Origin: Phycisphaerales bacterium
GTDB taxonomy: Bacteria; Planctomycetota; Phycisphaerae; WQYP01
Direction: 5' to 3'
Assembly: GCA_013044165.1 (NCBI GenBank)
Contig: JABEVB010000122.1
Span: 1 to 38,273, forward strand
DNA length: 38,273 bases
Below the pieces are notes generated by a model that ran no database searches, was not told where the DNA came from, and saw only the letters and a list, made by a program, of their open reading frames with translations. This document shows, one piece after another, positions 31,615 through 38,273 of the stretch (within the stretch, counting starts at the first letter, position 1; each line of letters starts with the position of its first letter). A program made the translations under genes and the position numbers.

Positions 31615-32435
31615 CCCCCTATAAAAAAGAGACAGGCGTAAAACCCCACACCGCAATGAGAACATCTCATCACAAGTGACGCCATAATTTTTTGTTCACC
31701 AAATCGCTTATCGCACTATTCTGCAGCAAGGTGACACGGCTCTTTGCGTACCAGATCACCAAACTGCCGCTGATTTTTAAGCGACCTATCGCACCATGCG
31801 TGACAGCTCATCAGGCGCAAATCAAGCCGAGTTCGAACCCGCGAGGAGTTCGCCCGGCACATCCATGCGCCCGCTTGCCAAGATCCGCCAGCCAGCTTTA
31901 TGCCAACGAGGTCGGCTTTACTTGTCGAAGCACTGCCTAATCGCTGAGTTTTTAACCGGGTTCAGACCGCCCCGTGTTGAACTTCATCAACGCCTAACAG
32001 TAGGCGCGCAAAATGCGAAGTCAACAAAAACTTTAAAAAAATGATCGGGGAAGGCGATGTTTTTAATAAGCGATTATTTTACCTTAACTTACGCCAATAG
32101 CCATCCTCGATAGCGCACCTACTCTGACCTTATTATCGGATGCATATCTTCTTTTAAATGAATTATTTTGAGTTATCGGGCGATAAACTTGCCCCACACG
32201 CTGCACAGAAGTCAAGCCGAAGCTATCGAGAAGATAAGCTCAACGCCGATTCTCCCGCCCCATTTGCCATGCGAACACGTCATGCCGCCTCCAAACGGGA
32301 GCCAACGCCGCCTGGTACGGGCCATTTGGCACGCTGCGGCGATAGCCCCGTCTTACCGCAATGTCCCTGGAAGGCGTTGGCGGTGTTTGTGGAAGATTGT
32401 CGGGGCATTTGCCACCAGCCACCAACCGGTTCACA
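31608..32435. other. Divergent intergenic region, no gene seen
   Basis: About 830 bases between the PEP-CTERM pair and the glycosyltransferase genes. Several short inverted repeats occur: CGCCTA/TAGGCG (31991-32006), AATAA/TTATT (32065-32078) and TTATCG/CGATAA (32173-32186). The section 32040-32190 is AT-rich and would suit promoters. The frames at 31692, 31796 and 32158 lack ribosome binding sites and are not called. No promoter is clear for either side. Confidence 0.45.
31656..31670. repeat. 15-bp palindrome upstream of the PEP-CTERM genes
   Basis: ATGAGA-ACA-TCTCAT is a perfect inverted repeat about 50 nt upstream of the PEP-CTERM gene B start. Its position fits an operator or a leader hairpin; no regulator is known. 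Confidence 0.35.
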
Positions 32436-33806
32436 ATGCACAACGTGAATCAGCAGCCTCGCATACCGGCTCAACGCATTGTGGTCATCATGCCCAACTG
32501 GCTTGGCGATGCCGTCATGGCCACGCCATTTTTATACGCATTGCGGCAGCTTTATCCACAGAGTCATATTGCCGGCCTGGCCAATTCGCTGGCCATGCCG
32601 GTATTAAGCGGCCTTAGTTTGCTGGACGCGGCAATATCCTATCCACCACGGCCCGGTAAAAAGAAGTCGTCTATCGCTGCGACCGCGGCCCTGCTCCGAC
32701 GGGAGCATTTTGATCTCGCCGTGATTTTGCCCAACAGCCTGCGTAGCGCCCTGGCGGTTTGGCAAGCAAACGTTCCGCGGCGGCTTGGTTACGCTCGCGA
32801 ATACCGCAGCCTCCTGCTTACCGATACCCTTTGCCCAAAGCACCGCTGCGATAACGACCTTGACCTTCAATGGGCACGCAACTTTGCCCGACGACTCATC
32901 GAAAATCGAACAAAGGCCTTGGCACATAAGGCCACGAGCAATACCCGGGCCCAAGCCAGGAAAACTCCGCCTGATTGTGTAAGTCTTGAACCCGCGGCAG
33001 GCCATGCCCATCGTTTTAACTTTTTAATGCATCATGACGATGGCAGCAGCTTTACCCAACGGGGCCATTTTGGCCCGTTGCAACGCCCCCTGGCGCGATA
33101 TCACAATTACCAGCCGGCGCCGGTGATTGACTACTACCTTCAACTCGCGGGTTATCTTGGTTCAAACGAGCAATCACGGACGCTGCGACTGGGCGTTACC
33201 GAAGGCGAGCGTGCCGAGGCGCAAAGCGCTTTAGCGGCTATGGGTATAGGCAGCCAGCAACCGTATGCGATGGTGTTTCCGGGCGCGAACTTTGGCAGTT
33301 CTAAATGCTGGCCGGCGGAGCGCTTTGCCGAAGTATCGGCTAGAATAAGCAACCCGGCAGGCCCCATCGCAGCGCGCGTAATAATAGCCGGCTCGCCAGC
33401 CGAGAGGCCACTGATAGATGCCATTTTACGAAACGCCATCAACCAGTCTGACATGAGTGTGCTCAATCGGCAGATTGTGCCGCTGGCGGCAGTACACGAT
33501 GGCCGGGGTGTTTCGCTGGGTGCGGTAAAAGCCTTGGTGCGGCAAGCCGCGCTGATGCTGTGTAATGATACCGGCCCACGGCATTTTGCGGCGGCGTTCG
33601 GCGTGCCGCTGGTAACGCTCTTTGGCCCCACGGACCCGCGTTGGGCCGAGATTTTTTATGTCGGCGAGCGACAACTCTCCGTGCCCGTGCCATGCGGCCC
33701 CTGCCAGCTTAAGCGGTGTCCAATAGATCATCGTTGTATGAGGGCGATTGGTGTTGAACAGGTTTGGAAAACAGTCTTAGAGCAGTGGCAAAGGACCCAA
33801 CCGTGA
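32436..33806 (+). CDS. Glycosyltransferase family 9, heptosyltransferase-like (WaaF type)
   Basis: A 456-residue GT9 enzyme that would transfer heptose or a similar sugar during lipopolysaccharide core synthesis at the inner face of the cytoplasmic membrane. The N-terminal motif PNWLGDAVMATPFL (20-33), the donor-site motif FPGANFGSSKCWP (281-293), NDTGPRHFAAAFGVP (377-391) followed by LFGPTDP, and the cysteine cluster C420-C423-C428-C434 near the end match WaaF-like proteins. It is about 100 residues longer than usual; residues about 157-228 form an inserted, hydrophilic linker between the two Rossmann-like halves. The start is uncertain: ATG 32436 lacks a clear ribosome binding site, and the frame is open to 32361. 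The stop overlaps the next gene by 4 bp. Confidence 0.88.
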   Translation: MHNVNQQPRIPAQRIVVIMPNWLGDAVMATPFLYALRQLYPQSHIAGLANSLAMPVLSGLSLLDAAISYPPRPGKKKSSIAATAALLRREHFDLAVILPNSLRSALAVWQANVPRRLGYAREYRSLLLTDTLCPKHRCDNDLDLQWARNFARRLIENRTKALAHKATSNTRAQARKTPPDCVSLEPAAGHAHRFNFLMHHDDGSSFTQRGHFGPLQRPLARYHNYQPAPVIDYYLQLAGYLGSNEQSRTLRLGVTEGERAEAQSALAAMGIGSQQPYAMVFPGANFGSSKCWPAERFAEVSARISNPAGPIAARVIIAGSPAERPLIDAILRNAINQSDMSVLNRQIVPLAAVHDGRGVSLGAVKALVRQAALMLCNDTGPRHFAAAFGVPLVTLFGPTDPRWAEIFYVGERQLSVPVPCGPCQLKRCPIDHRCMRAIGVEQVWKTVLEQWQRTQP

Positions 33807-35041
33807 AGCTAGCGCTGATTATCGAACATTTCGACCCGCATCGCGGCGGAGCTGAAGCCATGACGGTATGGCTCGCAGGCGAGCTTGTCGCCCGCGGTCA
33901 CGAAGTACACGTGGTATGCCATGATGCTAACCCACCCAACCCGAGGCAGGCCGCGCATGCCGGTGCATCGTATGATGCCGAGCGGTCGCGCAACAGCCTG
34001 TCCGCACCAGCAGCGGCACCCGACGGCGTCGTGATTCATCGTCTGCGCGGTGGGCGATTAAGCACAGGCTTTGGCTTTCGACGTTTTGGCCGCGAGGCCG
34101 CCGCCTGGTGTCGCGAGCATAAACCGCAAGTAGCTCATTCCATGACCATCGCCTGGCCCGGCGATGTTTACCACCCGCACGCGGGAGTATATGCCAGCAT
34201 TCAGCGGCAGTCGGTGGCCATGCGTGAGACGCCGGCCAAAGCACAGATAAAGAAACTGCTGCTGAAACTGGCGGGCAAACAGCGAATGCTGCTGAAGCTT
34301 GAGCGGGCCGCCGTCGAGTCGCCGGTTCGCGGCGGAGCCAAGCATATTATTTGCATCAGCGGCCTGATGGAGCAGGAGTTTATTAAGCTGTATTCTGTGT
34401 CACCGCAACGGTTGATTAAACTTGAGAACCCGCTGATGCGACCCGCGCCAGATGCTGCGGAGATGGCCGAGCACCGGCGGTGGCTGCGCGACATCTATGG
34501 CTATAAACCTGATGACCGGGTAGCGCTATTCGCGGGCCACGATTTTCGGCGTAAGGGGCTGGCCTGGGCCATCCGCGCGATTGGCGCTTCGCAAAGCCAA
34601 TGGAAGTTGCTGGTGGTGGGTCTGGGGCGGGTACGGCGCTTTTTGGAACTGGCCCAGCAGCTTGGCGTTGCCGATCGCGTAAAGTTCATCGGCCCGACTG
34701 AGCAGATGAGCCGCATGTTCGCCGGCAGCGATGCATTGCTGCTGCCAACATTTTATGAAAGCTTCGGATTGGTGGCTTTGGAATCGCTGGCGCACGGGCG
34801 ACCGGTGGTCAGCACCAGCTATTTGGGCTGCGGCGAACTTGTCCGCAGCAGCGGTGCTGGCAGCATTGTGCCCACGCCCCGGAACGTGGCGGAAATGGCG
34901 TTGGCGCTTGACGCCTTGCCCAGCAGCGGCCCCGAGTTAGATCGCATGCAGGCAGCCGCCATGCGAGCCGCCGCCAATTCTCAGCCCGGCCCATACCTCG
35001 ATAAACTCGAAGCGATTTACCAAATGTTGGCACGCCGATAA
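33803..35041 (+). CDS. Glycosyltransferase family 4, WaaG-like
   Basis: A 412-residue GT-B glycosyltransferase. It starts with GTG at 33803, inside the stop of the GT9 gene (GTGA overlap), with AAAGGA 7 nt upstream, so the pair is translationally coupled. The N-terminus has HRGGAE (13-18). The C-terminal Rossmann half has FAGHDFRRKG and the retaining GT4 signature E319-x7-E327 in ESFGLVALE, followed by GRPVVSTSYLGCGELV. The closest described family is WaaG/RfaG, which adds the first hexose to the inner LPS core. Linkage to a WaaF-type enzyme supports a core-oligosaccharide role. Donor and acceptor cannot be told from sequence. Confidence 0.9.
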   Translation: MKLALIIEHFDPHRGGAEAMTVWLAGELVARGHEVHVVCHDANPPNPRQAAHAGASYDAERSRNSLSAPAAAPDGVVIHRLRGGRLSTGFGFRRFGREAAAWCREHKPQVAHSMTIAWPGDVYHPHAGVYASIQRQSVAMRETPAKAQIKKLLLKLAGKQRMLLKLERAAVESPVRGGAKHIICISGLMEQEFIKLYSVSPQRLIKLENPLMRPAPDAAEMAEHRRWLRDIYGYKPDDRVALFAGHDFRRKGLAWAIRAIGASQSQWKLLVVGLGRVRRFLELAQQLGVADRVKFIGPTEQMSRMFAGSDALLLPTFYESFGLVALESLAHGRPVVSTSYLGCGELVRSSGAGSIVPTPRNVAEMALALDALPSSGPELDRMQAAAMRAAANSQPGPYLDKLEAIYQMLARR

Positions 35042-35149
35042 ACACACTATCTCTCGTCGGTAAGCCGAAGCGAATACAGCCGTCCGCAGGCATAAAACAT
35101 AATCGGCCTGGCTGCCACCTCGGGCCGTCGGCGTCCAGAACTTCCAATA

Positions 35150-36004
35150 TCATCCCGGCGGCAGCCTGAGCCACTGCATTGTCTCTCGCCCCTCGGCGAG
35201 GCGTTGGGTTGCCGGGCGATCGGAAAAATCTTCCAATAACAGCCCGCCAGAGAAGTGATTTTTATGAAGCGCTACGCGCAATTCATGGAGGTCAGCCATG
35301 CCCGCTGCAAGCGAGTCCCACTTCACGCCCCATCGCTGCCGACCGCCGTCGTCGGTTTTAACCCGCGTGGCATTTTTGAGATGAATTTCGGCGAGATAGG
35401 GCCCTAACATTTCGACAGCCATGGAAAAATTTTCGTAGCCTTCCACAACGGTGTTGCCAGGGTCCATTATCACGCCGATGTACTTTGGATTTAGCCCATC
35501 TACCATGCGTACGCACGCACTGGCGGAAGGCGTCAGCGAGCCTTGGTGCTGCTCCAAACAGGCGCGGACGCCGTAGCGTTGAGCCAGTCGCTCGATGTTT
35601 GCGAAAGCGCTGCGTGCGGCCGCGAACTGGGCGTTGTAATGGCGCGAGGCGTCGTAGTTGGGCGCGGTAACGCGAACATGCATGCCGCAGCCAGCCGGCA
35701 TAGCCGCCATGACCGATTCTACACTGGCTGGCTCGAGGCAGGTGTAATAAGGCGAAATCGCACAGGTGCTCACGCCATGGGCGGCGGCGAGCTGTATAAG
35801 CCTCGGAAGTTCGCTTGCCAGTGCTTCGGGGGCCAGCGTGGCCCGGTTGTTGTTCCAGTAGGTGTGCGGCCCATGCGCTGCAGCGGGAGCAGCCACGCGC
35901 CATTCGATGCCATCAAAGCCGGCTTGTGCAACACGCTCGATAAGCTCATCCGGCGAAAGTTCCGGCAGAATAATTGAACAGATACCGCAATGAATATCAC
36001 CCAT
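35150..36004 (-). CDS. Sugar phosphate isomerase/epimerase-like TIM-barrel protein
   Basis: A 284-residue member of the xylose-isomerase-like TIM-barrel (AP endonuclease 2) superfamily. The expected metal ligands are present: Glu151 in CLEQHQG, Asp181 in IMDPGN, His208 in EIHLKN and Glu258 in LLLEDFSD, so it is probably active. GGAG lies 7 nt before the ATG. It follows the sodium:solute symporter gene by 18 bp on the same strand, so the two look like a small uptake-and-catabolism operon for a sugar, polyol or sugar acid. Family members include hydroxypyruvate isomerases, tagatose/psicose epimerases and inosose dehydratases; sequence alone does not choose among them. Confidence 0.88.
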   Translation of the reverse strand: MGDIHCGICSIILPELSPDELIERVAQAGFDGIEWRVAAPAAAHGPHTYWNNNRATLAPEALASELPRLIQLAAAHGVSTCAISPYYTCLEPASVESVMAAMPAGCGMHVRVTAPNYDASRHYNAQFAAARSAFANIERLAQRYGVRACLEQHQGSLTPSASACVRMVDGLNPKYIGVIMDPGNTVVEGYENFSMAVEMLGPYLAEIHLKNATRVKTDDGGRQRWGVKWDSLAAGMADLHELRVALHKNHFSGGLLLEDFSDRPATQRLAEGRETMQWLRLPPG

Positions 36005-36022
36005 AGCACTACTCCATATTTA

Positions 36023-37798
36023 TCAAGTTATTTTGACAGCAGCGGTCGTCCTGCGTAAGCGGCGGCGGCTCGCCAGCAGCAGCAAGCCCACAACCAGCAG
36101 CACGCCACCGCAGAATAAAAAGCTCACCCGTCCCGAAACGGGGTTGGGTATGAACGCAAAGAGCATAACTGCCACGCCATAGGCTGCGCTAAGCCGCCCA
36201 AGGATAAGATACAGATGCGGCCGATGATCGCTGATACACTCAACATGCGGGTCTACGGGCGTGCGCAGATTCGCCCGCAGTTTTTCGATTCGGGCCTGAT
36301 GCTCCGGCGAACTGGATCGGTAAAAGAGCCCCGTCAAAAAAAACCATGCGGTGCCAATGAGAATGACGCCGACGGTTGTGAGAATAAACAGGCCATCGGC
36401 TTGCGCGCCGGCGCTGTGCTGGCGAGCAAGCGCCGGAAACATAAATCGGAGCAGAGGTGCGCTTTCGATTTTCAGCACCAGCGCCGCCCCCAGCGACACC
36501 AACGCGGTGCTCCAGGCGGCCCAGCCGGGTGTCCGCAGATAAAACAGCCCATACACCAGCGGCAGCGTCAGCGGCAGGCTCAGGCTTGCCGCAAGCTGAT
36601 TGGTGAGATCAAACAGGCCCGTCAGGTGCATGGTGCTTAATACAAGCCCGACGGCGGTAATAAGGGCGCCAAACACCAGCGTCAGCAATTTGCTTACCAC
36701 CAGCAACCGCCGTTCGCCGCATTGCGGGTTCATAATGGGAAGATAAAAGTTGCGAACCATTACACCCACGCCTTGGTTAAGAGTGGCATCCATGCTGGTG
36801 ATAGTGGCGGCGAAGATGCCGCTCACGAGCAGGCCTATAAGCCCGCGAGGCATGGTATCCATGCAAACCGCCACAAAAGCCGCCTCCGACGGGTGTTGCA
36901 ACCTGGGGAACTCCGCGTGCAGATTTGGATGGGTGATAATGGCCGTCATGGCGGGCAGCAGCCACAGCACCGGCGCGATTAAGAGGCCGATGATCGGAAT
37001 AAGCACCATACGCCTGGCTTCGCGATCGCTCCGCACCATGAGGTATTTTGGCGACACTTCAATGCTGTTATATGTCAGCATGTTCAGCAGAAGCATGGCC
37101 GCCATCCAACCAAACAACATGACCGCCGGCGCTTTGGCGGTCCAATCAAAGTAATAACTGGGAACTTTGTGAATAAAGCCGCTGATGCCTCCAACGGCCG
37201 GCTGGTTCAGTGCCAGCACGGCCGCGACTGCGGTGATGGCGGCAATTAGAAACATCTGAACGAAATCGTTGGCCGCAACCGCCCAGGCGCCGCCGGCAAA
37301 CGACACCAGCGTAATGACCGCTCCACAGACGACCAGCGTCAACGAAAAGCCCACGCCAAACACCGCCGACATAAACACCGCGACCGCGTTAAGCCCTACG
37401 CCCGCCAATAAAATCAGCAGCGGGAGCTTAATCCAGGTGTAAAACTGCTGCGTCGGTCGGCCGTATCGCTCGTACACGGCTTCCATCCACGTAATTACGC
37501 GCAGCCGCCGTAATCGTCTGGCTCCCAGGAAAAACACGGTGACGTAGCCAACCACATTGGTGAGGTACAGCACCAATACGAAGGTTCCATCATGGTAAGC
37601 CTGGCCCGCCGCGGCGGTAAAGGTCCACGCGCTGAATCCCATAAACAGAGCCGCACCGGTGATCCACCAGGGCATTGAACCGCCGGCGCGAAAATAATCG
37701 GAGGTGTTTTTACTTAACCGACGGAACAACACGCCCGCGGCCATTATGAACGTGAAATACAGCCCAATAACCAGATAATCATAAATGGATAATTTCAT
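36023..37798 (-). CDS. Sodium:solute symporter (SSS family)
   Basis: A 591-residue integral membrane transporter of the SSS family, which couples sodium entry to uptake of sugars, amino acids or organic acids. The ATG at 37798 follows GGAG at 6 nt; a TTG further upstream is rejected. The N-terminus has YDYLVIGLYF, then SDYFRAGGSMPWWITGAALF, a family hallmark. The conserved helix SGIFAATITSMDATLNQG (about 325-345), followed by VGVMVRNFYLP, corresponds to the sodium-binding region. About 13 to 14 hydrophobic helices are seen. The C-terminal part has a cytoplasmic-type loop (about 490-540) and ends in a basic tail. It precedes an isomerase gene by 18 bp; the substrate is unknown. Confidence 0.92.
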   Translation of the reverse strand: MKLSIYDYLVIGLYFTFIMAAGVLFRRLSKNTSDYFRAGGSMPWWITGAALFMGFSAWTFTAAAGQAYHDGTFVLVLYLTNVVGYVTVFFLGARRLRRLRVITWMEAVYERYGRPTQQFYTWIKLPLLILLAGVGLNAVAVFMSAVFGVGFSLTLVVCGAVITLVSFAGGAWAVAANDFVQMFLIAAITAVAAVLALNQPAVGGISGFIHKVPSYYFDWTAKAPAVMLFGWMAAMLLLNMLTYNSIEVSPKYLMVRSDREARRMVLIPIIGLLIAPVLWLLPAMTAIITHPNLHAEFPRLQHPSEAAFVAVCMDTMPRGLIGLLVSGIFAATITSMDATLNQGVGVMVRNFYLPIMNPQCGERRLLVVSKLLTLVFGALITAVGLVLSTMHLTGLFDLTNQLAASLSLPLTLPLVYGLFYLRTPGWAAWSTALVSLGAALVLKIESAPLLRFMFPALARQHSAGAQADGLFILTTVGVILIGTAWFFLTGLFYRSSSPEHQARIEKLRANLRTPVDPHVECISDHRPHLYLILGRLSAAYGVAVMLFAFIPNPVSGRVSFLFCGGVLLVVGLLLLASRRRLRRTTAAVKIT

Positions 37799-38201
37799 TC
37801 GTCGCTCCACAGGCGTCAACCACCTGCGTATCCTGCGGCGGAGCGTAAAACTCCAGCCCGACCGCCCATCCTGTGGCTTTATGCCGGGTTATGACTTCAT
37901 GCAGTCGCCACTGCACGAGTCTGGCAATCAGCTATGGCTGGGGGGAACACGGCCCGCGGCCATACGGCACATGGTGCTATTAGAATGTATGCGGCCACAT
38001 TTGTCAGTTATGGCGGTTTTAACATAGCGCTTTTTTTAGCTACCTCGCGGACTTTCAGAGTGGAGAGTCTATCGGGGGTTACCGTGAGTTTACCGCCGCA
38101 AGCCATATTAGCGTGACTCGAGGGCCTTGCGTCCACTTTTGCCTGGGGCAACGCATTGCCGCGGACTACGCCAGCGCCTTGCCCAAAATGCCCAAGAGGC
38201 T
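37799..38201. other. Intergenic region upstream of the symporter
   Basis: About 400 bases. The left part would be the symporter leader. A T-run at 38031-38037 is flanked by AGC and GCT and forms only a weak hairpin. I see no terminator for the gene entering from the right edge and no further gene. Confidence 0.4.
37979..38007 (-). promoter_or_regulatory. Promoter of the symporter-isomerase operon
   Basis: On the minus strand, CTGACA (38007-38002) and TCTAAT (37984-37979), each one mismatch from consensus, are separated by 17 nt. The leader would be about 170 nt. Confidence 0.6.
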
Positions 38202-38273
38202 TTAATCAAACACTGCAACTGGCACGCCGACGAGGGTCGAGCGCACGCGCGAGGCAATGGCTTCAAGTTCTTC
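38202..38273 (-). CDS. C-terminal fragment of an unidentified protein (5' part outside window)
   Basis: The minus-strand frame is open from the window edge to a TAA at 38204-38202 and encodes 23 residues. The sequence (EELEAIASRVRSTLVGVPVA, then VFD) has normal coding composition and looks like the end of a cytoplasmic protein. It is too short to assign a family. It runs in the same direction as the symporter operon, which has its own promoter. Confidence 0.55.
   Translation of the reverse strand, partial: EELEAIASRVRSTLVGVPVAVFD

Noticed and set aside
31800-31850. A GTTCGAAC stretch resembling a tRNA T-loop
   Set aside because: The flanking bases do not form a T-stem, and no acceptor stem or anticodon arm can be built around it.
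32158-32448. Plus-strand frame of 96 residues before the GT9 gene
   Set aside because: No ribosome binding site; low-complexity basic/Pro-rich sequence, overlapping the start region of a real gene.

Overview
The window looks like a chromosomal segment of a Gram-negative bacterium with a planctomycete-like gene set, most plausibly Phycisphaerae. The evidence is two PEP-CTERM secreted proteins, a very large beta-strand-repeat surface protein, lipopolysaccharide-type glycosyltransferases, an ATP-grasp/alpha-E/transglutaminase cassette, and an rpoB-rpoC pair not preceded by rplJ-rplL. The taxonomic call is inference from gene content. No phage, transposase, CRISPR, rRNA or tRNA was seen.

Layout. 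1-4227 (minus) is the 5' part of a giant repeat protein whose 3' end lies outside the window. 5134-5631 (plus) is a small secreted Tyr/Pro-rich repeat protein. 5854-14227 (minus) holds rpoB and rpoC, ended by a bidirectional terminator shared with the secreted protein. 14785-19629 (plus) is a three-gene operon behind a near-consensus promoter: a DUF2892/YgaP-type membrane protein, an RND adaptor and an RND pump. 19630-20348 has no protein gene but holds a strongly self-complementary element of about 270 nt, a candidate structured RNA. 20349-21308 is an unknown secreted protein and 21670-22272 is stand-alone rpsD. 22253-25787 (minus) is ATP-grasp, alpha-E, transglutaminase. 26142-28385 (plus) is heme O synthase plus a DUF3179 protein behind a structured leader. 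28513-29841 (minus) is a HI0933-family flavoprotein that may be leaderless. 29964-31607 (minus) is two PEP-CTERM proteins sharing an unusual hairpin over their start codons. 32436-35041 (plus) is a GT9 and a GT4 glycosyltransferase. 35150-37798 (minus) is a sodium:solute symporter with a sugar isomerase/epimerase-like protein. The last 72 bases carry the C-terminus of another minus-strand gene.

How the parts work together. Core functions (RNA polymerase, ribosomal protein S4, heme O synthesis) are interleaved with cell-surface functions (beta-repeat protein, PEP-CTERM proteins, LPS core sugars, RND efflux) and small catabolic units. Several putative promoters on both strands match a sigma-70 type pattern. 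Three of them (rpoB, HI0933, ATP-grasp) share the same -35 hexamer, TTGCAT. The most unusual signals are the 270-nt self-complementary element, the start-codon hairpins of the PEP-CTERM pair, and the overlapping terminator/promoter that seems to give a leaderless mRNA.
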